NCBI GenBank assembly: GCA_027919835.1
Contig: JANVFP010000002.1
Coordinates: 2,062,044-2,126,043 of the forward strand
DNA from: Lentinula raphanica
Lineage: Eukaryota > Basidiomycota > Agaricomycetes > Agaricales > Omphalotaceae
Direction of reading: 5' to 3'
DNA: 64,000 nt
Positions 15,853 to 26,203 of the stretch are shown piece by piece. Each line of letters opens with the position of its first letter. Position 1 is the stretch's first letter. The notes beneath the pieces were generated by a model. That model did not search any database, was not told where the DNA came from, and saw nothing but the letters and a program-made list of their open reading frames with translations. Both the position numbers and the translations under genes were made by a program.

Positions 15853-17876
15853 CTATATTTTACTCCAATAGCTTGGCTTGCTCTTGATTTTCATGTGCCG
15901 TACGATGGCCATTAGGATCGTACCTATGAGCATCATGCTTCCTGCAAGAAATAGATTCCAATTTAGTCCAGTTACTGGGTCAGTAAAAGAGCATACGGAC
16001 CTGTATAAAATCCCATCGCGACAGGACCTCGACTTTTGTCAACTGCACCAGTGATTGGGGCTCCAACGAGCATTGCAACACCAACCATCGACATCAGGAT
16101 ACCAATTCTACGACCCAATTGATCTTTCTCTCCGAGGTCCAGCACAGGACTAGAGAAGAGAGAGGCAAATGGACCGATAGAAACACTATAGATGGGATAA
16201 ATGAAGCATTCGGAAACCAGCTGTAGAACAGATACGCACCCATACAAGATCGAGATGAACACGAGCGCCACTTCAGCGTGAGCGAAAGGCCATACACAGT
16301 ATATCACCACCGATAATGTAAGGAAGGGTATCATGAGATTCATCGCTCCTACCATAGGATAAGCGAATGTAGAATAGCGATTTCGCAAGTTTAATTCTCA
16401 CCTGTTTTATCGGCAGTAAGACCAGATGTTATCCTGCTCACTCCACTGCAAGCGTTGCAGATAGAGACTAGATAGAAAGAAAAGCTGGTAGAAACACCGA
16501 TTTTAATCGCCAAAGCCGCAACATATGTAGTGACTGTTCGCAGCATATCAGATATGAGCAGGCCTGACAAGGGTAAACGCCTTACACGAATAATAGCCGA
16601 GATAAACAAAAAATGCGGCAAAGCAATATACAAGAAACGCATGCGACCGCATGGGAGAGAAATCGAAGAGGGACCCTTTAACTAGCGAGGAGGACCTTCG
16701 TTGTTTGATTGTCTGTCGATCGTCGCCGAATGAGTTCATACATATTTCGCACAGTAGGGAGAGACGGCACCTACCAGGTTACCAAGCACCAGGCCAAACA
16801 TGATGATCAAAGCGATCACTCGTATTGTCCATGGGAATCTAATGTAGCAAAATGAGGATTGGTTCAACTCAGATCAAGAACATCGAATACCCAATAGTAG
16901 GGATAAGCGCTTTGGCGGTAATGGGCAGAACAGTGCCGCCGAGTGATGCACCAGCAGCATACAGGCCGAGGGCAAGACCTCTCCGTTTCCGGAACCACTG
17001 CGAAAGGATAGCAATGACAGGTCCTGAAAACACCCCCGCAGCGACCTGTGAAAATATTTGAGTAATCGTTTGAAGACATTCGGCAAGATCATTACCCCAG
17101 TAAGAAGTCCTTGACAGAGGAGGAATTGCCAATAGACATGGCATTGAGCGATCAGGAAAGTCGCAACGATAAAGACTACACTAGCAGCTGTAAGCATAGT
17201 ACGGAAATAGCCCATATCCAGAAGCCGGCTGAATATCAATGTCGGGATATAGAGGAAAGATTGCTAGTATGAACAAGACTGTCAGCGGCCACGAAGAAAG
17301 GATATGTTGAAAATAGGAGAACCTGAATGGATCCAATCCATGCACTAGTGCAAAGCATGAGCTAAATTCAATCGCGTGCAAGACATCACATACATGGTAG
17401 ACGGGGAAGAATCTTGTAGGATACTGTTTTCATAATAAGCCTGGAAGACCTGGATGACGATTGTATATTAAAGCTTCGGCCTATTCATGTAGATACGACT
17501 TACCCCCCATGCGCTCATATACCCCGAGCTGATATGGCAAGTTAGTCAAGAACAAAGGTCATACTAGAGGTCATCCGCACGTTGTGAAGGCGATACACAT
17601 AGCCTTCGAAAGAAAAACATGGTCACTCAAATGAAACTTACAAGACATAGAATACACAAAAAGACTTACACCGAATAGAACTAGCCAGGCGTGCAACCCT
17701 CCGTCAGGAGTATCGTCAACATCCGTTGAATCCTTGAGGGTTGGGATATCCGCGCATTTTTCAACGGGCAACGACTTTTCTAGGTCCTTGAAAGTGCCTT
17801 CATCGTATGACTGCGAGTCCGGCGTAGGAATGTAGGGGGGACGCTCCTTGCGTTCTAAACGATCTACAGAGGCCAT
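15853..17876 (-). CDS. MFS monocarboxylate-transporter-like protein, copy 2
   Basis: Tandem paralogue of the preceding gene. It starts MASVDRLERKERPPYIPTPD at 17876, then TPDGGLHAWLVLFG, FRTMLTAASVVFIVATFLIA, QWFRKRRGLALGLYAAGASL, WTIRVIALIIMFGLVLGN, VTTYVAALAIKIGVSTSFSF, VSIGPFASLFSSPVLDLGEK and RRIGILMSMVGVAMLVGAPI. The last exon gives GSMMLIGTILMAIVRHMKIK and ends in a Ser/Lys-rich tail, stop at 15853. Exon layout and loop sequences match copy 1 closely, so this is a local duplication. The N-terminal cytosolic tails differ, which suggests different regulation. No coding lesion seen. Confidence 0.85.
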
Positions 17877-20800
17877 GGAAAAAGTTGACAGATAAGTAAA
17901 TTAAGAGTTAATTAGCAGACAAGCCACCGAGAGTGCAGAGTTTACTGCAGCCAACTCATTGTGAGAACTGGGACAATTTATACTATTTCCTGGAGATAAC
18001 ATAGCGATATGCATAAACAACATCGACTTCGGAATAAGTCGTATGCTTACTACAGTGACGTTCGGTATGCGAACATGCAAGCGAGTAGGTGTGTTGTTAT
18101 TCGATCGAGGCATGTCGGGCTCGAGCTGAAGTGCAGCAGCATGCTCGAGCGGAAGAGTGTAATGTGCCAGCCGTTTCATCATTTTTTCGAGGATCGATGA
18201 GAGTGAAAAAAAACCGAGCACTCTGATTGGGAAAGTCGACATACAACCGGAAATGTTGCGGCTCGAGAAGAGACTTCCTGAAGGTGGTGAACCTATTCAT
18301 AGGACGTTCAGTGTACAAGCGCGAATGAAGACTAATTACCCTCACTACCGGTAGCGCTAACAAAAGTTAAGCTCTTAGTTCTATGGCCAATTTGGTCGTA
18401 CGACCAAGAATGCGATTGCCGTGCGGCATCGAATTTCGTGCTTTCGGCAGAGATTTGGGTTTGAACTTTGCAACATCAAGCGGTAGCCTTCAAAGGCTTT
18501 GGTTTGCCGAAGAGATTTCGGGGCCTTGTCGGTGAAAAGAGAAGAAACAAGTAGCGTGTAGACGGGACCATGTAAGAAGACGAGAGTTGAACGTTCGTTG
18601 GAGAGAGGTCTTCTTTTTCTGTTGCCCTTCCAACGATTGCAGCACGTTCGTTCTTCCATACCAATCCAATGGCGAAGGACGTTGAACGATGCGGGGATCA
18701 ACCTCTGTATGTTGTTGAAAGGATCCGAAAACGAGGCGCAAGTGGAGTACTCAGGCGAGCGACTGGCGAGCAGCACACCAAGATTTTGAACACGAATTTG
18801 AGAATGTCTATTTGGCCTCGGACCCTAAGCCCCAAACCACCGTAGCGTACTAGATATGAAACCCACGCTCCACCAGTCAGACTCCGGTGATCCTGCTTAT
18901 CCCGAAAGCGTCTAGTATGGTCGTGTGCGCGATAGCAGAAACGTCGACCCTGTCTATCAGTGATTACAGGAGGGGAAACCACCAATGGGATTCGAAAATC
19001 TTGCAACATTCGACTTGTGCTCGAGTGTATTCACCTTGTTCATACCCGTTTCTGCACATGTACTACGGTGTGGTGGTTTCCTGTACCGCTTTACATGTGC
19101 AATGAGCAGTCAAGCATGCAGAATCCTGACTTCGTGATCTTCATGAATCATGAGTTTGAGTGACGGTGCGGATATGAGGACAAAGGCTCTACCTAGTAGC
19201 ATGGTCTCGTGCGCAAGTTTTTGACCAATCTTGCCATGTTTCGGAATGTGTTTCCCCTCCTGTCGTAGAAATTATACAATCATACTTGGAATTTGCAAAG
19301 GGTGCATGAAAGCTTGGTCCAAGCCTTCTGGCAACATCGACGGGGGCAAAGACTCCAAAACCTTTCAGCTTGGCAACTCCCACAGAGTGTATTCGAAGCA
19401 ACCACGTCCGAAAAAAAAGAGGTAAGATTAATCTAGACAGCGCATTCTTGAAGACACCATTTGTGTCAAGTCCTATTGGTCCAACCCAGTGCGCCTGGAC
19501 CGAAAAAAAGATAACTGGTGGTATGTGCTGTTGATAGATATATGTATGTTATATCAACGAACTCTTCACAGCCAATTGCAGCACCGGGTTCCGTTGATTC
19601 GGTCAAGAACTCTGTCGACGTATATTCCATTCAGCAGGTGAGCGCAAGTTCAATCTATTCGAGTCTTCATTAAACTTATTTAAAGTGCAATACCACTGGA
19701 ACGTACCCGAGATGAATGTTTCAATGGTCGGGGTCGAGCCAGAAGACCAGTATTTGTATGTCATGCAGCTTCCTTATCTTCGCAGGGCAACGATACGAGA
19801 CGTCGGACCAGACGCTTTGTGAACGGTTCGTTAAGAATACCACGAGGATTCCGAAGAGTACTTGATGTATTGCAAGAGACGCGTCGCGTGTACACTCGAC
19901 ACGTAATGATTAATCTCCAAACAGCTCTCTATGTATGCTGTAGTGGATGATGAGCAAGACAAGGAAGATGGCCCACACGCGTCGTCATGCTGTGAGGGTT
20001 GACAATGGTGAACGTTGACGTTGAAGCTGAAGTTGTGTCCGCTGTGGCGCTCGCCGCTTTGCCAGGCTTTGCCCGTTTACGGAATTCAAAAAATTTCACA
20101 CGCTCTTTTCTTTTCTGAGGACCGCCACTACCGAGCCACTACTATGTCACAATCTACGTCCTTCTACGACCCTTCTACGCCTTAGCCTGTAATGATCTCA
20201 GCGAGACCGACACCACATTGTCCAAAAATGCTATTCTGGCTCTGTGATCTAGTAAATTGGCACGATTTCTCCAGCAAGACCCGCGTTCGTTGAAGTCATA
20301 CCCAGCCCCCAATCTCACCCTACCACCGTCCACGAGGTTGTCAAGACTTTCTAATCCCCCTTGTCTACCTGACTGATAAAGGAGTGTGACGAACTCTCTA
20401 TTCTTTCAGCGACGATTCCTCATCTTATTTCGAACTTGAAACATGGACTCATGCCCAGCGTAGTATGGATTCAAGAAACGATCCAGCCATTGATCGAAGT
20501 AGTAAGAATCAAGAGTGCTCAACGTAGAGACTGTTGAACTGAAGAAAGCCAGTGGGAAAAGCCATGCTGCTTCTCAGAGAGAATCGCCGTGATGTATATG
20601 ATGTTCTCGCTGAAGAGGACAATACGAATAGAGACTTGAAGTGGACGTAAATCAAGGAGATATATCAAGCTAACTCCCCTCGGACAAAATAACCAGTCAT
20701 CGCCCTTCTCTCGGATTACAACGAGTCTCAAGAGAGTATATACTACGTGCTCAGCGTCAGCACATACTTCTCGTCAAGCTGTTTTTTGGGCTGTTGTTCT

Positions 20801-21028
20801 GACTGATCCGATCCGACTCAGATTCTGGCAATGCATCTCACTCCCGATATCTTGTACTGATGAGTTCGGGATGGCTTTCAGTTGGAAGAGTCGATCATGT
20901 TCAAAAAAGCAAAAGGTGATTATCGGTCTGAACACTTATCTGTTACTACTGATTTACTAATGCGACATATATGCTAGTAGGAAATATTAATCACAAAACA
21001 TCCAAATGAATGGAACTGAATAAGACGC
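17877..21028. other. Long intergenic region, no gene supported
   Basis: About 3.1 kb. Several ORFs of 60-130 codons on both strands overlap each other and carry no family motif. There is a 16-bp perfect palindrome, TTGGTCGTACGACCAA, at 18392-18407. An ATG in good context near 20143 (MSQSTSFYDPSTP) stops after 13 codons and I could not extend it by splicing; it may be the remnant of a lost gene. No tRNA or transposon termini were recognised. Confidence 0.45.
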
Positions 21029-21799
21029 CTAATGCTCGAGGTAAATGGAGAAGAAATGGATATCAGATTGACTGGAACCTTGATTATAATTTCCGACCTT
21101 GAAATAGCTGTTCGGTGCATCCAGCTCGTAGGTATCCAGAGTCTGGAAGTTACCATTGATGGCAACCTTCAACAATCCCGTGTAATATTCCAGCTCATAA
21201 GTGAACACAGTTCCGATCGGAATGTTCCCGAGGGACGTGAACACTTCATCTCCCCCACTCCGTGTTTGCTCTACACCGATCGAGATATCACCGTTGGAGT
21301 TGTAGTACAGCTCGCACACAGGCTTGGACGAAATAGAATCGTCAATGTGAATCTGGCCGATAACCGTTCCGCGCTCGCTGTTATCAGCTTCGGTAACGAC
21401 TAACTCGACGATTAACCTGTTTGTGGCAGCGTTCGGGCTCCAACTCGTTGGTGAACCGGTCGAGGGATCGACTTCCCGTAACTCAGTGCGACAGTGAAGA
21501 GAGTTCGGGGTAGTGACACAGCCAGACGAGGCAGGAGACCCATCGACCTTCATGACAAGCGCTCCGTCACTACTCTCGGTGAAGAAATAATCAAAGTTCT
21601 CCCAACCGGCGCATCCTTGGAGGGATGCACTGGAGATTGTTTCAGGAGAGCCGGGAGAACCAATTGGGAGCTGCAGCTCCCAGGGGGAGAGATCGAAGTT
21701 TCCACCTGGTGCGCAGGATGGATTGAGTGCATGAACGGGCCAGTGGACCTGAGAGGCGAGTACCAAGAAGGTGGAGATCCAGGTAGAGAGGAAAGCCAT
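21029..21799 (-). CDS. Secreted polysaccharide lyase family 7 (alginate lyase-like)
   Basis: Predicted extracellular beta-elimination lyase acting on uronic-acid polysaccharides. The single 256-codon exon starts MAFLSTWISTFLVLASQVHW, a signal peptide with likely cleavage after VHA. The mature domain shows the three PL7 signatures: RTELRE (about residue 103), QIH in GQIHIDD (about 148) and YFKVGNYNQ near the C-terminus, which carry the catalytic Arg, Gln, His and Tyr. In the family QIH rather than QVH is usually linked to guluronate-containing substrates. The length matches a one-domain enzyme with no binding module. Intronless, unlike most long genes here. The real substrate may be another polyuronate. 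Confidence 0.88.
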   Translation of the reverse strand: MAFLSTWISTFLVLASQVHWPVHALNPSCAPGGNFDLSPWELQLPIGSPGSPETISSASLQGCAGWENFDYFFTESSDGALVMKVDGSPASSGCVTTPNSLHCRTELREVDPSTGSPTSWSPNAATNRLIVELVVTEADNSERGTVIGQIHIDDSISSKPVCELYYNSNGDISIGVEQTRSGGDEVFTSLGNIPIGTVFTYELEYYTGLLKVAINGNFQTLDTYELDAPNSYFKVGNYNQGSSQSDIHFFSIYLEH

Positions 21800-21869
21800 C
21801 GGGAAGTGCTGATTGCAAGGATTGCAGGCGGATCGAATTCCACTGGACCCATAGAATACCCCAAGAGTT

Positions 21870-21877
21870 CTTTTATA
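21870..21877 (-). promoter_or_regulatory. TATA box of the PL7 lyase gene
   Basis: TATAAAAG on the minus strand about 70 bp upstream of the lyase ATG, a normal distance for a fungal TATA promoter. The assignment rests on position and sequence only. Confidence 0.5.
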
Positions 21878-22963
21878 CCTCTGGTACGCCGCTCCAGCCG
21901 ATAAATCAGGCTTACCGGCGAAGGGGGGCTTCCTGAGCTGACTGAATCATTTTGGTCATCATAGAAAGCATATGGGTCTAGCGAGGTTCTTTGTTGTAAG
22001 CAAGTGTACTCATGATCATGACAAGACTTGACAGGACATTCCAGATGGACCTATGTGCCCAGCATCTGGCTACCATCGAAGATGTTTGTCCTCATGATGA
22101 ATATCGATGCGTTCGGGTTGATGTCGGACAACAGAAGGAACCGGTATGAACAAGGCAATCCGGAGATCTTGAGTAGCGCGCGCGTTTTTGCATTAAATCC
22201 CCTATTAAACTGAGAGTCTAGGGGTGATTGGGACATGCATTGAGCAAGAAAGTTATGCTGCTCAACTGAGTATATAGACGAACTGCGAGGGGTCCCTGAG
22301 CTGATACACAGGTAGATCATCATCTACTGCCAGTATAACGCGTACTAGTATTCTGCATTGTCAATCTGCAATCTGGTTTGAGTCTCGAAACAGCATGAGG
22401 GGGGCCCATAATTGTATACAATTGATGGAAGCCAGCACCTAGATTGCGGAGAGAAATTTCGACATCAATTGTATATCACACCGAAGAGAGTCTACGTGTT
22501 CGTAGGCACTACTCTAGCATTGCCTCCGTCAAGGCCAGAAAGAACGTTGTAACCCCAATTTGCAGAAAACAACATCCGGAAGCGATCATTCTTTCGGAAG
22601 ATTCATTCCATCGTGTGATTCGATGAAATTGCAATCTTCTATGCTGTGAGGGCTGATATTCACGAGAGGAAGTTGCGAATTCAATATACTTATATATGTA
22701 CATACAAAGGAAACGAGGTCAACGGCTGTTACTGAGCAGATCAGAATGTTAGCGCTGAACAAGTTCGTTCACAATACCATTGGTAGGAGTGGCTTCAGTG
22801 GACCCGGAGAGTTCGAAAAACCGCGTTTGATATGAAAACGCACAAAAGGGTATGTACATGGTGGCGCTGAGTGAGCGTGAAACGAGCGCGAAACACAAAC
22901 CAAGAAAATATTGCTAAAGCGAAAAAAGGAATGTTTAGAATCTAGTTTCGACCGATTTTCTGT
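21878..22963. other. Intergenic region
   Basis: About 1.1 kb between the lyase promoter and the next gene's stop. It contains AT-rich palindromes around ATTGTATACAAT near 22412, and ATCAATTGTATA recurs about 60 bp on. No gene was recognised. Confidence 0.4.
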
Positions 22964-24659
22964 TCAATCTGCCTTTTGATCAACAAAGATACCCTGTTCC
23001 AGGCTGCCCGTCAACCACGTCTTGCTTTCTTCTCCCAACACATACATCCTTATCACCATCCAAACCGATTCTCTATCATCTTCTCCGAACGACTTGTTCG
23101 TAGTTGTCCCAGATTTGTTTGACTTGAAATCGAAATCTTGCCAGGCAAAAACAGTTTGCGCAACGAGAACAGCAGCGGTGGTTATCGTGAAAGCCAACCC
23201 GAGTCCCGAAGCGGAAAGGAACCACAACCCAACCGCACAGGTAGCCAAAAAGATCATCATTTGAGGAATTGCACATTCGGCCCAATGAGCAAACCGATGA
23301 ATATTCTTGGGCGGCGGAGATACGTAGTCCATTCGTAGATTACCGATACCGATACCAGGACTGAAAGCGACCTTTTCGATGTTGGTAGGTGAAAGTAGGA
23401 TGGTACCGCCAACGAGAGCACACCAAGGAACGAAGCAAGCCAGTTTGAAAAAAAGAACCGGAAGGTTTGCAGGAGAGAAATCCAGTGAACGAAGAACCGA
23501 AAAGGTATACTCAGGCTCCGGGTCGAAATCATCATGTTGTAGGTCTTCGTGAACGAGCACGTCTTCTTGATCAGGGTATGGAGAAACTTGCGCTCTCGAA
23601 GCTGAGTCCATCTACAAGAAGTGAGAATTATTAGAAAGTAAAGTCCCGAGCTAAAAGCGACGGACCTCTACCACATCGTGATCAGACGTGTCATGCTCCG
23701 CATTAGCCAATGAAGGAGAGATGGCTATAGGGGCGTTGGGAAGAGTATAAAGGCTCTGTGACAGCTCTGAAAATCAGCAGAAGAGAACTGCATACTAGAA
23801 TAACCTTACCGAAGCACGGGAGTGCACATGGAAGCCTTGCACCAGCTCTGGCGTAAGGAGCACAGGGCTATCTGTATGGCTCATGAGACTCTGGATACTA
23901 GGACTTTGCTCGAGAAAGGATTGAGTGGATTGAGAGTTTTGAATGTCGCACAGAGATCGAGAAAGTTCGTTTGAGAACGTAACAGAAGAAGCAGGCTTGA
24001 TTTGAACATTGGAAACTTCGGGTGAGGAGAAAGGAACAGGAGGGAATGGAGAGAACAGCCTATCCGAGTCTACAGAGATATCGGATAGATGAGTCAGTCG
24101 TCCGTCGTCTCCTTCAGCTTCAGCTTGAAAGGTAATATCCGAAGAGATTGATGGGGAGGTTGTATCACACATTGAGTCTTGGTCATTTTCTGATTGGGTT
24201 CGAGATTGAGTATTGTCAACTTCCTCTGGAATTGAAGATTGTAATTTCAGGTCTTCGGCCATTACTTGCTTGCGAGGAGTCTAATGCAGTAGAGATGAGT
24301 AGTTGATAGGTATACAGCAGCGAGCATCACAACCTCCGAGGCGAATTGATGAGGTTCTTTGAGACTGTCGTAATCTTGGTGTTCAACGACGCGTTGTGTT
24401 TGACGTTGTTCTTGAAGCTCAATCAATTTCCCTCCTATCAGCCCAAAAGGTTCTTGCACATCTTCGTCCGAAGGCGTGTTGAGGGCGGATCCAAAAGGCG
24501 AGTCATCGACAGTCGAGTCTGTACGACCAGACCCAGAAAAGCGATCCATAGTCAAGGAGTGTTTCTAGACGGCGAGATCAATCAGCAGCCCGTATAGATG
24601 CATCCATTAAGATATACCATAGAACTCTCCGGAGATAGCTGGGTTTCAGTCGACGCCAT
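22964..24659 (-). CDS. Hypothetical protein with C-terminal membrane segments
   Basis: Not recognised. Five exons splice cleanly: MASTETQLSPESSM joins KHSLTMDRFSGSGRTD, then TPRKQVMAEDLKLQSSIPEE, then SLYTLPNAPIAISPSLANAE, then MDSASRAQVSPYPDQEDVLV to the stop at 22964. The first half is acidic, Ser-rich and probably disordered. The last exon has two to four hydrophobic segments (VLFFKLACFVPWCALVGGTI; MMIFLATCAVGLWFLSASGL and LGLAFTITTAAVLVAQTVFA) and a soluble tail. About 500 residues in all. It is transcribed divergently from the UNC-50 gene with only 213 bp between start codons. Confidence 0.75.
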
Positions 24660-24872
24660 GATGGTCAAGCGGAGAATCTGAACTTCGGTGTAGTTCGGCG
24701 TTCGGCGTCGCTAACGCGTGACCGTGATGCGTCGGACTTTCAAAATCAGTCACGTCGCAGTTTCCCCTCCTTGAACTTCCGTTATACCGAATCCACGTTT
24801 TCCAGATACTTACGGGACGCGCACAAGCTGGCATTCCGTCGTACTCGTCCAAAAGTCCAGATAGATGCCAGC
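24660..24872. promoter_or_regulatory. Shared bidirectional promoter region
   Basis: 213 bp separate two divergent start codons (24659 minus, 24873 plus), so both genes must share this interval for at least their core promoters. No clear TATA box was seen. Confidence 0.45.
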
Positions 24873-25998
24873 ATGGATCTTCCAAGCTACTCAGGCAGCC
24901 AAGTTCGCTCCCCAGCACCCATGTCACAACGTCTTCCCTTAATCTTCCGCCGACTGCATCGTTTCAATCAAATGGTTCACCTTCTTGTTGATACAACGAA
25001 CGATCTCTGAAGTGATTCATAGGACTTTGAGCAAGCTAGCTGGCAACTACTGTATTTGTGTCTAGCGCCGCGGAGAGTGTGAGTGTGAGTGCTGTTGATA
25101 ATACGTTGCTTTAATTGAACTGAACCACTTCAAGGTATCGAAATGTCTACTTTCATAAGCGTCAGTATTGTGTATCATCTCTGCTTGCTTTTCCAAAACC
25201 TTTGTTCTCCAGAAACCAAAAATACCTGGGCTCGGGATGACCCTGCTATCCTTGTCCTTATTGCAGCTTGCCTGACTGGTCCGTGGCTTCCCTCAATCCT
25301 TGTGTTACAACAAAATGACGATACATATATCCAGTATCTGCTGTTCTGTGGTCATTCGCATATTCCTACTCACCACATCAAGCTTTACGACTAGCTCTAT
25401 TCATGATTTTCCGAGACTATCTGATGACGGGGCTGGTCGTTGCGACGGTGTTATGGTATGGATTTGCTCTACCCGATAGCTTTGACTCTTTGCTCATACT
25501 CGTTGAAGGCTTGTATCGAACCGTCTTCTTGTCGCACCGCCTTCACATTCTTCACCCGCGGATTCTTTCGTTGAATGGGCCTATGCTTTCGATGTTCATA
25601 CGAATGCTTTCTTCCCATTCTTCCTGACGATCTATATCGCGCAACTCCTCGTCCGTCCTGTTATCCTCAAAGACAATTGGGTGTGTCTTTTCCTCGGAAA
25701 CACGTTGTATCTTGCTGGGTGCGTGTGCTCTCTACGTTTTGTTCGTTCATTCATTGATATCGATTCCATAATATATAGCTTTGCACAGTATACATACGGC
25801 TTATACTTTGGCCTGAATGGTGAGATCATGTCTTCCAGCTTCTGAATCCTCGTTGAACAATGACCTCTAGCACTGCCATTCCTCATACGTTCAAAGTTGC
25901 TTCTTTCACCCCTCTTGCCACTGTTCACTGCATATGTTATCTCTTTGTTAGGTTTCAATGTTGCAAAGCATGTGCTAGCAGTATATTTTGGCTCATAG
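24873..25998 (+). CDS. UNC-50/GMH1 family Golgi membrane protein
   Basis: Homologue of UNC-50, a conserved Golgi/ER multispanning protein involved in membrane traffic. Spliced exons read MDLPSYSGSQVRSPAPMSQR, LPLIFRRLHRFNQM, DFEQASWQLLYLCLAPRRV, YRNVYFHK, QTKNTWARDDPAILVLIAAC, then LRLALFMIFRDYLMTGLVVA, FVEWAYAFDVHTNAFFPFFL and TIYIAQLLVRPVILKDNW. The end is GFNVAKHVLAVYFGS, stop at 25996-25998. The RRLHRF, QTKN.WARDDP and EWAYAFDVH motifs are diagnostic. Seven or so short introns. An in-frame start at 24771 exists but adds a non-conserved leader, so 24873 is preferred. Confidence 0.9.
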
Positions 25999-26203
25999 AG
26001 TACAAGTGTATACGTTCTCTGTCGGACGCTGTCTGAAGTTTCGAAATAAAATTTTCGTGGATTTTGAGTCTGCTTTGAGCGAAGCGCGCGTGAATCGGAC
26101 TTTGAAAGCTGATTATGTACTCAACGTCAGACCGTCGACTTTGTTTTCTTACCCTCACCACGATTGCCACAACACTAAACGGCCCATTCAGATTGAACAA
26201 CTC

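Noticed and set aside
18392..18407. 16-bp perfect palindrome TTGGTCGTACGACCAA as an operator
   Set aside because: Single occurrence, far from any supported gene; noted only in the intergenic entry.
17901..19425. Several 60-130 codon ORFs on both strands
   Set aside because: They overlap each other, have no recognisable motif and do not splice into a longer product.
20858..20892. CTGATGAG followed by GAA, resembling a hammerhead ribozyme core
   Set aside because: The helix II and the flanking stems do not pair convincingly, and the GAA is badly spaced.
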